64,000 nucleotides of DNA from Planctomycetota bacterium (GTDB lineage: Bacteria; Planctomycetota; GCA-2746535). The translations under genes were made by a program, and so were the position numbers. Position 1 is the first letter of the stretch. Each line of letters begins with the position of its first letter. The stretch is from the NCBI GenBank assembly GCA_002746535.1, contig NVWA01000006.1, positions 1 through 64,000 of the forward strand, in the 5' to 3' direction. The notes under the pieces are model-generated. The model did no database searches. It worked only from the letters and a program-made list of their open reading frames with translations, and was not told where the DNA came from. Of this stretch, positions 46,927-55,538 are shown piece after piece.

Positions 46927-48252
46927 ATGGGTTTCAAGCGTTCAATATTAGTTTCTTCAGTGATGACAACGGTGATGATATTTATTTCATTGGGGACGTA
47001 TTTACATTTTGATCTTGTATCAAAAAAATCCATTTTAAGTGAAACCGAAGAATACAATGCTGCTTTAGGAACTTTGTTTTCCACTGTAAATAAATTTTAT
47101 GTAGAACCTATTAATAAGAAAAAATTATTTGAAAAAGTTGCTGAAGAACTTGTAAACTTAGATGAGAACTCTCATTACTTAAATTCTAAAAGATATAAAA
47201 GTTTGGATAATCGATTGGAAGGTGAATATCAACAATTAGGAATTACCTACCGAAGAAAAGGTGAGTTTTTATTAATTACAAATGTTAATCCAGATGGGCC
47301 GGCGGCTAATAAATTAAAGTACCATGACAAAATTGAAAAAATAAATGATTTAATGGTCAATGAAAACAGATTGTCGGTGATTAGGAAATCATTGAATTCT
47401 AAGAGTTCAAATATTTCATTTGAAATAACTCGTCCTGGAGAAAAACAAAAAATTAAATTATCTTTAAATAAAAAAGTAATTATGGAAAAACCTATAAGAA
47501 TGACCCATTTAATTAGGGATGGCATAGGTTTTATGAAAATTGATTTTTTCTCTAAATTTACAGTCAATGAATTCAAAAAGAAGTATTTGGGTTTATTAAA
47601 AAAACATCCAGCTATTAAAGGCATGATTCTCGATATGAGAGGCAATCCTGGTGGTACCTTACCAAGTGCCATTCATTTTTGTGACTTATTTTTGGATGAA
47701 GGATTAATTGTAGCTACAGTTGGAAATGAAGAAGGCCGTCGCAATGTCGCTAAGCTTTATAAGGCTAAAAAAGGAAAATTACCCATTGTCCCCTTTATAA
47801 TAATGCTTGATAGGGATTCAGCTAGCGCGGCTGAATTATCAACAAATTGTTTGCGTGATTATGGTTTGGCAAAAGTGATTGGGGAGAGAAGTTACGGAAA
47901 AGGCACTGCTCAAACAGTATTTGATTTTGAGTCAAAAAATTTAGGAAAATATGGGATGCGCTTGACTACAAATATTTATTATACTAAAGTTGGTTATTAT
48001 AAATCTCCAAGAGTCAGTATCAATAATCGTGGAGTTGATGTTGACATTAAACATGATTTTGGAAATCAGGATAGTTATATGGCTCGAAAATATAATTTTA
48101 ATGAAGCCGTAGGTCAATGGAATAATGGAATAATTAATAAATTAGATATTGCTCAAATTGCTAAGGAAAATTTTTATTTTTCTGATCTCAAAAAGTATGA
48201 TCCAGCTATATTAAAAGCAATTGAGTATTTTAATCAAAAGGCAACTAAATAA
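46927..48252 (+). CDS. S41-family C-terminal processing protease
   Basis: A 441-residue serine protease of the CtpA/Tsp type. An N-terminal membrane helix or uncleaved signal (ILVSSVMTTVMIFISLGTYL) places it outside the inner membrane. A PDZ domain lies around residues 100-175 (LLITNVNPDGPAANKLKYHD). The protease domain has ILDMRGNPGGTLPSAIHFCD, the nucleophile in MLDRDSASAAELSTNCL and the Lys partner in GERSYGKGTAQTVF, giving the Ser-Lys dyad. It would trim C-termini of periplasmic or secreted proteins. Its stop overlaps the tsaD start by one base (TAATG). Confidence 0.9.
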   Translation: MGFKRSILVSSVMTTVMIFISLGTYLHFDLVSKKSILSETEEYNAALGTLFSTVNKFYVEPINKKKLFEKVAEELVNLDENSHYLNSKRYKSLDNRLEGEYQQLGITYRRKGEFLLITNVNPDGPAANKLKYHDKIEKINDLMVNENRLSVIRKSLNSKSSNISFEITRPGEKQKIKLSLNKKVIMEKPIRMTHLIRDGIGFMKIDFFSKFTVNEFKKKYLGLLKKHPAIKGMILDMRGNPGGTLPSAIHFCDLFLDEGLIVATVGNEEGRRNVAKLYKAKKGKLPIVPFIIMLDRDSASAAELSTNCLRDYGLAKVIGERSYGKGTAQTVFDFESKNLGKYGMRLTTNIYYTKVGYYKSPRVSINNRGVDVDIKHDFGNQDSYMARKYNFNEAVGQWNNGIINKLDIAQIAKENFYFSDLKKYDPAILKAIEYFNQKATK

Positions 48253-49256
48253 TGACAACCATTTTAGCAATTGAATCTTCCTGTGATGAGACAGCAGCAT
48301 CTGTCATCAGAGATGGTAAAGAAATATTATCAAATCATGTGCATACACAGATTGCCATCCATGCTCAATATGGTGGAGTGGTTCCTGAGTTGGCTTCTCG
48401 TTCTCATACTGAAAGAATTTTGCCCGTAATTCAAGCTTGTATGGAATCATCGGCTCTTGATTTAAATGACATGGATGCAATTGCCGTAACTCAAAAACCC
48501 GGTTTGATTGGTTCGCTTTTGGTTGGCGTTACGGCAGCTAAAGCTTTGGCCTTTAGTTTAGAAAAACCTTTAATAGGTGTTAATCACATTCATGCCCATT
48601 TATATGCTAATACATTCGATCACGGTGAAATGAAATTTCCTTGCATCGGTATGGTTGTTTCGGGAGGACACACCTCTTTATTGCTTGGGACATCTCCGCT
48701 GGATTGGGAAGTGGTTGGGGAAACAATTGATGATGCGGCTGGGGAAGCTTTTGATAAAGTAGCGAAGCTGTTAGAGTTGTCGTATCCGGGTGGTCCAATT
48801 ATTGAAGAAATGGCTTTAAAAGGAGATGATAGTTTAATTGATTTTCCTCAAAGCATGTTAGGTAAGGAAAGTTTAGACTTTAGCTTCAGTGGTTTAAAAA
48901 CAGCCGCTTTATATGCTTGCAGAGGCAAAGATGCTCGAAGTGCTTTTGATAATAAATTAATCGTTGATGTGCATGATGCCGCAGCAAGCTTTCAAAAAAG
49001 TGTTGTAAGTGTCTTAGCTAAGAAAGCTTTGAGGGCCTTAAAAAAATATGATGTAGATACCTTATATATTGGCGGTGGTGTCGTATGCAATAAAGCCTTG
49101 AGAAAAGAGCTAGAAGAACGGTTACACCCAAATGATTGTGAAGTCTTTTATCCGAGCCCAAAATATTGTACCGATAATGCTGCCATGATTGGAGGACTAG
49201 CCTATCATCATTGGTTGGCTAAAAACTTTATTGGCTTAGAAGCAGAAATTGGATGA
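48252..49256 (+). CDS. tsaD: tRNA N6-threonylcarbamoyladenosine synthase subunit, TsaD
   Basis: A 334-residue ASKHA-fold protein, part of the TsaBDE complex, which transfers threonylcarbamoyl to A37 of tRNAs reading ANN codons. Signatures: ILAIESSCDETAASVIRDGK, GGVVPELASRSHTERI, VTQKPGLIGSLLVGVTAAKA, GVNHIHAHLYAN (the HxxxH metal pair), MVVSGGHTSLLL, TIDDAAGEAFDKVAKLL and YIGGGVVCNKALR. Length is standard. Coupling to the upstream protease is shown by the overlap; LarB starts 6 bases after. Confidence 0.96.
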   Translation: MTTILAIESSCDETAASVIRDGKEILSNHVHTQIAIHAQYGGVVPELASRSHTERILPVIQACMESSALDLNDMDAIAVTQKPGLIGSLLVGVTAAKALAFSLEKPLIGVNHIHAHLYANTFDHGEMKFPCIGMVVSGGHTSLLLGTSPLDWEVVGETIDDAAGEAFDKVAKLLELSYPGGPIIEEMALKGDDSLIDFPQSMLGKESLDFSFSGLKTAALYACRGKDARSAFDNKLIVDVHDAAASFQKSVVSVLAKKALRALKKYDVDTLYIGGGVVCNKALRKELEERLHPNDCEVFYPSPKYCTDNAAMIGGLAYHHWLAKNFIGLEAEIG

Positions 49257-49262
49257 TGAAAA

Positions 49263-50003
49263 ATGGATAAAGAAAGTTTAAATAAACTATTACAACAATT
49301 TAAATCTGATGAAGTCAGTATAGAGGATGTCTTATCTGGTATCAATGGATATCAACAAGAAAAAGATTTCATGATTGATACGTTGAGATCAAAAAGGACC
49401 GGTTGTGTTGAAGTTATTTTTTGTTTAAAAAAAACTGTCGACCAAGTCTTGAGAATAAGTGAAAAAATTGTTGAGAAAAATAAGTGTTTATTGGCAACAA
49501 GAGTTACCAGTGAACAGGCGAATGCCTTATTATTAAAATATAAAAATGCCCTCTATAATAAAGATGCTCAAATAGTTAGAATTGGAAAAACGCAAAAAGA
49601 TATTGGATCAATTGCTATTGTTTGCGCTGGCACGAGTGATTTGAGTGTTGCGGAAGAAGCCCATGAAACCGCTCTATTTTTGGGTGCAAAAGTAACTACA
49701 TTGTATGATTGTGGCGTTGCTGGAATCCACCGATTATTGAATAATTTAGAAGTTTTCGAAGATGTATCTGCAATTGTAGCTGTAGCCGGTATGGAAGGTG
49801 CTTTGCCAAGTGTTGTTGCTGGGTTAGTCGATGTCCCTGTTATTGCCGTGCCGACAAGTGTTGGATATGGAGCGTCTTTTAATGGCTTAGCAGCATTATT
49901 AGGGATGTTAAACTCATGCTCGAATGGGATAAGTGTTGTGAATATTGATAATGGTTTTGGTGGCGGTTATAATGCTGCTTTGATTGCCAAAGGTGCTAAT
50001 TAG
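49263..50003 (+). CDS. larB: nickel-pincer cofactor carboxylase, LarB
   Basis: A 246-residue PurE-like protein. LarB carboxylates and activates the pyridinium ring of nicotinic acid adenine dinucleotide, the first step in making the nickel-pincer nucleotide of lactate racemase and related enzymes. Family parts: CAGTSDLSVAEEAHETALFL, TTLYDCGVAGIHRLL, VAVAGMEGALPSVVAGLVDV, IAVPTSVGYGASFNGLAALL and NIDNGFGGGYNAALI. An N-terminal segment of about 100 residues is normal. LarC and LarE are not in the window, so the pathway must be completed elsewhere if active. It is the last gene of the protease-tsaD-larB operon. Confidence 0.93.
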   Translation: MDKESLNKLLQQFKSDEVSIEDVLSGINGYQQEKDFMIDTLRSKRTGCVEVIFCLKKTVDQVLRISEKIVEKNKCLLATRVTSEQANALLLKYKNALYNKDAQIVRIGKTQKDIGSIAIVCAGTSDLSVAEEAHETALFLGAKVTTLYDCGVAGIHRLLNNLEVFEDVSAIVAVAGMEGALPSVVAGLVDVPVIAVPTSVGYGASFNGLAALLGMLNSCSNGISVVNIDNGFGGGYNAALIAKGAN

Positions 50004-50134
50004 TAATTATTGTTTTATTCCCTGATTAATATAAATTGAATTTATAAGTATAACATAAAGTTATAAACTAGAAAAATAGTGTAAGTCGATTATTATATTA
50101 ATTCATTTTCATTAAAATCTTTGGTTTATTCACT

Positions 50135-52279
50135 GTGATCAGTAAAAATAATTTTCTTATATCCCCATTGCATAATTTAATTCAGCTAAAATCTGAACAG
50201 AAAAAAGCCTTTAATTCTACAGCATTACAACAGCTGTGGCTTGGTGTTCCATCTAGTGGGAAAACCTTTTTATTAGCCAAAAAAATACATGATGATTGTT
50301 TAGAAAATGGTGGAAAAGAATGTTTGGTTCTGACATTGACGAGTCATCATAAATTTAAGGTAATTGATAATCTAAAAACTCTAGGTCTTTTGAAATTTCC
50401 TTTGACTTATACACTTAATCAATTCTTCCAATATATTTATACAAATATAATTGAAGGTTATAAAGGTGATATTCAATTTATTGATAGGGAAACATCCTTA
50501 GAAATTATTCGAGAAATTCAATTTTCAAAAAATGAGAATGAAAATGCTGAATTGGATTTAGAAGCATTTTGGATTAAGAAATTGGAAATATTTTCAGGTA
50601 TTGAAAATGATTTTGATGAACAGTTTGATGAAAATTACAAAAAATATCAAGAAGTTTTAATTCGAAAAGAATTGGTAGATGAAATAGACTTGATGATTAA
50701 TATTTGGAATCATAGAAAAGAATTGAATGATCTTCCCTTCAAAAAAATATATGTTGATGAATTGGAAGATGCCTCCGCAATTGAATTAGAGATTATTAAG
50801 AGTCTTTCGCAAAATAAAAAATTTATTGGATGTTTAAGTTATGATAAAGGCGTTATGTCTTGGCGATATCCTTTACCTATAATTAGTTTTAAAAATGCAC
50901 TATCAATATTAAAGCCAAGTAAGAATTTTTCATTTATTAATAATTATGTTGCTAGTCACGAAGTCTGTAATAAGGCACTACAGTTAATTCGTAAGAATAA
51001 AAGTCGTCAAACGAAAAAGATGAGCTCTTCAATTTCTGATAAGGGAAATATTACATTTATTATGGTGGATGACTTCGAAGCTTTAGTTGAGACTATTGTA
51101 GAAAAGATTGAAACTATTATCAGCAAAGATGATTTGATAACCTGTGGTATTCTTTTGAGAACTCACAAACAAACATTTCATTTATATGAATCGTTATCGT
51201 CAAAAATACAATTAACGTATTATTCACATCCATTACTAAGACGTTTTTTTATCAAAAGTTTTATTAGAACTGTTGGTTTTCAACTTAAACTGAATAACTC
51301 TTATGAGGATCAATTATTATTACAAAGTATTACTGAAGAACATTTTCCTGAAGAGGCTAAAATATTCTTAAGAGAAATAAGTTTCATCGGTTTCTCCATT
51401 TATAATCTTATCTCGCTTTATCAAAAATTTATAAAAAAGAATAAATTCCAAGAATTATTATTTGTTGAAGAATTGGAAAGCGCTAACGCCGTTTTAATTG
51501 GTAATGGTAGGAGCGTAAAAGGAACATATATTGTTGAACATGATAAAAAGATAAAGTTCAATTATTTAGATGCTAATTTGGACGAAAAGGAAGTCTTATT
51601 GAATGCTCCCATTTTGATCAGTTTACAAAATGCCCCTAATGGTTTTGATAAAAAAATATTTATTAATTGTTTTAATAAATCATTAAAACAAACCATAAGA
51701 TTTTCTGAAGGTCAGCTGTTATATGAATCGCTCAAAGAGTTTATAAATGAAATTACAGAACTATTTGAAGAGTATGGATTTATTTTAAATTATTTAATAA
51801 GAACAGTTGAATTGATAAGTGAAAGGTTTACTGACTTGGGCGATTCATCAGGAGATTTATTTGAATTAATAAAATCATTTCATCTTAATGATGTAGACAC
51901 TAATATTGAATCTACTCGTTTACTATGCTCAGTGTTTAATGACAATTATCAAGTTCATTTTTCTTTTATTGAAAACCTCAAGTTGTTGGTTGAAAACTAT
52001 AAAAGAAAGTTTGAGAATATTGAAATATCACGATCATCTGTATATATAGGAACATTACATGAGAGCCGTAAAAAAGTATTTGATCATGTTTTTATTCCTT
52101 GTTTAAATCATCTTGAGTTTCCGATTGGCTTTGCAAATTCACCAGAAGAATATGAGGAAGAACGTCGTTTACTTTTTACGGGGTTAACTAGAGCCAAAAA
52201 AAATGTCTATCTATATTCAACACAAAAAAATAATCCAAATAAAACCTCTAGTTTCATTAAAGATATGAAATTGTATTAA
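50135..52279 (+). CDS. UvrD/PcrA-like ATPase, divergent
   Basis: A 714-residue protein starting with GTG at 50135. Walker A LWLGVPSSGKTFLLA is near residue 35, a Walker-B-like KKIYVDELEDASAIELEI at about 205, and a C-terminal helicase block VYIGTLHESRKKVFDHVFIP, EERRLLFTGLTRAKKNVYLY resembling motifs V and VI of UvrD-like helicases. The middle (about 250-600) is poorly recognisable, so it may not unwind DNA in the usual way. No partner nuclease (AddB, RecB) is adjacent. It ends 67 bases before the convergent leuA stop, with a shared hairpin between. Confidence 0.72.
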   Translation: MISKNNFLISPLHNLIQLKSEQKKAFNSTALQQLWLGVPSSGKTFLLAKKIHDDCLENGGKECLVLTLTSHHKFKVIDNLKTLGLLKFPLTYTLNQFFQYIYTNIIEGYKGDIQFIDRETSLEIIREIQFSKNENENAELDLEAFWIKKLEIFSGIENDFDEQFDENYKKYQEVLIRKELVDEIDLMINIWNHRKELNDLPFKKIYVDELEDASAIELEIIKSLSQNKKFIGCLSYDKGVMSWRYPLPIISFKNALSILKPSKNFSFINNYVASHEVCNKALQLIRKNKSRQTKKMSSSISDKGNITFIMVDDFEALVETIVEKIETIISKDDLITCGILLRTHKQTFHLYESLSSKIQLTYYSHPLLRRFFIKSFIRTVGFQLKLNNSYEDQLLLQSITEEHFPEEAKIFLREISFIGFSIYNLISLYQKFIKKNKFQELLFVEELESANAVLIGNGRSVKGTYIVEHDKKIKFNYLDANLDEKEVLLNAPILISLQNAPNGFDKKIFINCFNKSLKQTIRFSEGQLLYESLKEFINEITELFEEYGFILNYLIRTVELISERFTDLGDSSGDLFELIKSFHLNDVDTNIESTRLLCSVFNDNYQVHFSFIENLKLLVENYKRKFENIEISRSSVYIGTLHESRKKVFDHVFIPCLNHLEFPIGFANSPEEYEEERRLLFTGLTRAKKNVYLYSTQKNNPNKTSSFIKDMKLY

Positions 52280-52318
52280 TTTGATTTTAGTAGTTTATGC
52301 AATTGTGAAGTGTAGTGA

Positions 52319-52339
52319 GGGCGGTCTATAAAACCGCCC
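52319..52339 (+). terminator. hairpin between convergent UvrD-like gene and leuA
   Basis: GGGCGGT (52319-52325) and ACCGCCC (52333-52339) pair over 7 bases around loop CTATAAA. The GC-rich stem stands out in AT-rich DNA. No strict T run follows on either strand, but the position 40 bases from one stop and 7 from the other suits a shared terminator. Confidence 0.6.
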
Positions 52340-52345
52340 ATAAAA

Positions 52346-53872
52346 TTAATCTTTTTTATTTTGCTCTTTAATGTTGATTAACCGATTAACTGCATTTAGG
52401 AAAGATTTTGCACTGGCGATAATTACGTCTGTATCAGAAGCTTTGCCCGTAATATGGTATTTACCGTCGGTAATAATGGTTGATACTTCACCAATCGCAT
52501 CCATTCCGCTTGTGCTTGAATGTAGTCTGTAATCTTCGAGGTTACAGTCTATGCCAATAATTCTTTTGATTGCTTGGCAAGCTGCGTCAACCGGGCCATC
52601 GCCAATGGAAGCATCTTCAAAGAATTCGCCATCTTTTTTGATTTTGACGCAGGCCACCGGGCGGATGTTATTACCAGTTTGGATTTGAATATTTTCGATT
52701 TCATATCCACCGGCAACGGTTCCAAGTTCAGTTTCAATTAAGCTGATTAAATCATCATCATAGACTTCTTTTTTCTTATCTGCAAGGTCTTTAAATGCCT
52801 TGAAAGTAGCGTTTAATTTTTCTTCAGTTAATGAGAAACCCAGATCTTCCATGTGTTTTTGAAAGGCATGTCTTCCTGAATGTTTTCCAAGAACTAATGT
52901 TGCCTCTTTGATCCCTACACTTTCAGGAGTCATGATTTCATAGGTTTCTTTATTGGCTAAGTAGCCATGTTGATGTATACCTGCTTCATGGGCAAAGGCA
53001 TTTTGACCAACAATGGCTTTATTTCTTTGTACAAAAATACCAGTAATTTTGCTTACCAAAGTGCTAATTGGATATATTTTGGTTGTATCTAAATCTATTT
53101 GATAATCATAAATATCTTTTCTAGTTTTGGCAGCCATGATAAATTCTTCCATAGCACAATTTCCTGCCCGCTCTCCAATACCATTGACAGTACATTCAAC
53201 TTGCCTGGCACCAGCTCTAATAGCTGCAAGAGAATTAGCTACAGCTAAGCCAAGATCGTTGTGACAGTGAACACTGATAACGGCTTGGTTAATGTTTTTT
53301 ACATTTTTATATAAGTAGGTTATCAAATTATAAAACTCTTCAGGAGTAGTATATCCGACCGTATCAGGAATATTTACCGTTGTTGCGCCAGCATCTATTA
53401 CTGCTTCAGTTACTTTTGCCAAAAAAGATGGTTCAGTTCTTGATGCATCTTCTGGGCTAAACTCTACATCATTGTAAAACGACTTGGCGTATTTAACGGC
53501 ATTTACGGCTGTTTCTAGAATTTTATCTTCAGCCATTTTTAATTTATATTCTAAATGTATTTTACTAGTTGCCAAAAAAACATGCAAACGAGGTTTTTCA
53601 GCATTTTTTAAAGCCTCGACAGCTCGATCAATATCTTTGTTCAATGAACGGCAAAGCCCGCAAATTGTGACTCCTTTTACTGTTTCGGCAACAGCTGTGA
53701 CAGCTTCGAAATCACCTTGAGAGGCAATGGGAAAGCCGGCTTCGATAACATCTACTTTCATACGCGCTAAATGTTTCGCTATTTGTAATTTTTCCTCGGT
53801 GTTCATACTTGCACCAGGGGATTGCTCACCATCTCTTAATGTGGTGTCAAAAATTATAATTCTATTATCCAT
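52346..53872 (-). CDS. leuA: 2-isopropylmalate synthase, LeuA
   Basis: A 508-residue synthase that condenses acetyl-CoA with 2-oxoisovalerate, the committed step of leucine synthesis. The catalytic barrel has [71 protein letters not shown] with the zinc HxH and [16 protein letters not shown]; the linker has [11 protein letters not shown] and [12 protein letters not shown]. The C-terminal ACT-like LeuA allosteric domain (about 380-500; [20 protein letters not shown]) suggests feedback inhibition by leucine. A separate leader peptide with leucines lies upstream, so both enzyme-level and transcript-level control are likely. Confidence 0.96.
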   Translation of the reverse strand: MDNRIIIFDTTLRDGEQSPGASMNTEEKLQIAKHLARMKVDVIEAGFPIASQGDFEAVTAVAETVKGVTICGLCRSLNKDIDRAVEALKNAEKPRLHVFLATSKIHLEYKLKMAEDKILETAVNAVKYAKSFYNDVEFSPEDASRTEPSFLAKVTEAVIDAGATTVNIPDTVGYTTPEEFYNLITYLYKNVKNINQAVISVHCHNDLGLAVANSLAAIRAGARQVECTVNGIGERAGNCAMEEFIMAAKTRKDIYDYQIDLDTTKIYPISTLVSKITGIFVQRNKAIVGQNAFAHEAGIHQHGYLANKETYEIMTPESVGIKEATLVLGKHSGRHAFQKHMEDLGFSLTEEKLNATFKAFKDLADKKKEVYDDDLISLIETELGTVAGGYEIENIQIQTGNNIRPVACVKIKKDGEFFEDASIGDGPVDAACQAIKRIIGIDCNLEDYRLHSSTSGMDAIGEVSTIITDGKYHITGKASDTDVIIASAKSFLNAVNRLINIKEQNKKD

Positions 53873-53928
53873 TATGGATGCTCCAGTTATAAAATAGTTT
53901 TGTTTTTAAATATAAAAAAAATCGGAAA

Positions 53929-54033
53929 TTAGGCAGAAAGATTTACGGGGGAAACCCCGAGTAGAACTAGAGAAGAAGATAAACGAATGTTTAAATTTTT
54001 ATTTGCCATTAGACTAATTATTGAATGTTTCAT
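53929..54033 (-). CDS. candidate leuA leader peptide (attenuator)
   Basis: A 34-residue ORF on the reverse strand ends 56 bases before the leuA start. From its internal Met (ATG at 54009) it reads MANKNLNIRLSSSLVLLGVS followed by PVNLSA, rich in branched-chain residues. The leucines near the end use CTA, CTA, CTC and CTT although TTA is favoured in this AT-rich DNA. A G/C hairpin (ACGGGGGAAACCCCGAG on the plus strand, near 53944-53960) overlaps the leucine codons, followed downstream by a run of T's (ATTTTTTTTATA). This is the arrangement of a ribosome-mediated attenuator. The upstream ATG at 54033 gives the full frame; which start is used is unknown. Confidence 0.6.
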   Translation of the reverse strand: MKHSIISLMANKNLNIRLSSSLVLLGVSPVNLSA

Positions 54034-54048
54034 TAAATATTTTCACAA

Positions 54049-54076
54049 AGTTTAAATCTGATTTGATCATTGTCAA
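54049..54076 (-). promoter_or_regulatory. candidate promoter of the leuA leader
   Basis: On the reverse strand, a perfect TTGACA (54071-54076) and TAAACT (54049-54054) with a 16-base spacer lie directly upstream of the leader ORF. Transcription would start about 54042, only a few bases before the ATG at 54033, which favours the internal ATG at 54009 for translation. Confidence 0.5.
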
Positions 54077-54153
54077 ACAAAAACTGTTTGAGCCTAGTTT
54101 AAATGAAGTAGAATGACACGCTTTTAAATAACTAATATGAAAGGATTTATGAT

Positions 54154-54591
54154 ATGTCTGTGATGGATACGCTTAATACTCAAATTAAAGAAAGCATGAA
54201 AAATAAAGATAAAACTCGGTTGTCAGTTTTACGAATGATGAAATCAAAGATTATGCAGGTAGATACCAAAGGTAATATGGATGATGCCGCAGCGACAAAA
54301 TTAATAAATAGCTATGCTAAGAATTTAAAAGAAACAATTGATCAGTGTGAAAAACTTGGCAAGACTGAAATGTCAGAAGAATCAAAAGCTGAGCTTGTTA
54401 TTGTTAGTGAATTTTTACCAAAGACTTTGTCTTACGATGAAACATTGGAACTTGTAAAAGGATTTATTGCTGAGCTAGAAATCAAAACAAAAAAAGATAT
54501 TGGTAAAATAATGAAAGCAGTTTTTGGATCCGGTAAAGCTGTTGAAGGTGCCTTAGTCAAAAAAGCGGTAGACGAATTAATTCAGGAATAA
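54154..54591 (+). CDS. GatB/YqeY domain protein
   Basis: A 145-residue protein of the YqeY family, related to the C-terminal tRNA-binding tail of GatB. The frame runs LNTQIKESMKNKDKTRLSVL, LINSYAKNLKETIDQCEKLG, ELVIVSEFLPKTLSYDETLE and KDIGKIMKAVFGSGKAVEGA, which matches free-standing YqeY. The function is not firmly known; it may bind tRNA. An AAAGGA ribosome site precedes the ATG. It is followed by the RNA-methylase-like gene with a one-base gap. Confidence 0.92.
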   Translation: MSVMDTLNTQIKESMKNKDKTRLSVLRMMKSKIMQVDTKGNMDDAAATKLINSYAKNLKETIDQCEKLGKTEMSEESKAELVIVSEFLPKTLSYDETLELVKGFIAELEIKTKKDIGKIMKAVFGSGKAVEGALVKKAVDELIQE

Positions 54592-54592
54592 G

Positions 54593-55525
54593 ATGAAGTA
54601 TTTATATTGGCTTCCTTGTACTGATGAAGATAAAGATTTAGCCTTTTTAGAAGCATCCGTATTATTAAACATGGAAGTCAAAAGTTCAGTTTGCTTTAGT
54701 GATAAATTAATTGAACTAAAAAACACAGCATTTTTAAAATTGTGTGGCAAAATATTATGCAAAGAAAAGACCTTTAATGAATTATTGGAAAAAGTTGAAG
54801 CGCATAATTTTGACTTTGATGAATTTAAAATAATCGTTCATAAATCAAGATTTCAAAAACAAGAAATAGAAAGTCGAATTGATGCAATCATTGCAATAGC
54901 TGATGCTATAAAAGATGGCTTTCCAAATATATCCAATCCAAAAGTAACCCTAGATATAATTTCCGATGGTTACGACTGGTATTTTTTAGAGCGTCAGTGT
55001 AAATCTGAAAATAATTGGAGGTCCCATATTCATAAACCATTTAATTTTTCTAGTTCCTTGAGTGCTCGCTATTGTCGAGCTTTAGTAAATATCGCATTAC
55101 CTAAAGGTGGTACATTGCTTGATCCTTGTTGTGGGTATGGGAATGTTTTGGTCGAAGCAGCTTTCTTAGGAATAAAAATATTTGGAAATGACCTGAACGA
55201 AGATCATTTTGAATGCACCAAGAAAAATTTAGATTTTTTTCATTCTACAGCAAAGTTATCTTGCCAAGATGCTCTGTCATTGGAAATAGAAAATTTAGAC
55301 GCCGTTATAGTTGATTATCCCTATAATATTAATTCACTAGCCCCAACTGATTTTTATCGAGATCTTGCATCGTATTATTTTGATAAATCAAAGGTTTTTG
55401 TGGCTTTGACAATTGAACCTTTTGACGCAGTTCTAAATGAAATCGGTTATCATGTTAAAAGTGTTGCCGTGCCTCACAAAGGCGAGTTTAAGCGTTATGT
55501 GACTTTATGTCATACTCATCAATAA
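54593..55525 (+). CDS. RNA/tRNA methylase-like protein (Trm11/TrmG10 fold)
   Basis: A 310-residue protein. The C-terminal Rossmann methyltransferase shows LLDPCCGYGNVLVEAAFLGI (motif I), FGNDLNEDHFECTKKNL (motif II) and AVIVDYPYNINSLAP, where DYPYN stands in for the D/N-PP-Y motif IV of amino-methylating enzymes. The N-terminal about 150 residues may be a THUMP-like RNA-binding part, which is not certain. The family modifies a guanine N2 of tRNA or a related site. The start follows the YqeY stop by one base, so they are coupled, which also hints at tRNA-linked work. The second Pro of the motif being Tyr is unusual. Confidence 0.72.
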   Translation: MKYLYWLPCTDEDKDLAFLEASVLLNMEVKSSVCFSDKLIELKNTAFLKLCGKILCKEKTFNELLEKVEAHNFDFDEFKIIVHKSRFQKQEIESRIDAIIAIADAIKDGFPNISNPKVTLDIISDGYDWYFLERQCKSENNWRSHIHKPFNFSSSLSARYCRALVNIALPKGGTLLDPCCGYGNVLVEAAFLGIKIFGNDLNEDHFECTKKNLDFFHSTAKLSCQDALSLEIENLDAVIVDYPYNINSLAPTDFYRDLASYYFDKSKVFVALTIEPFDAVLNEIGYHVKSVAVPHKGEFKRYVTLCHTHQ

Positions 55526-55538
55526 ACATAACCTTTCA

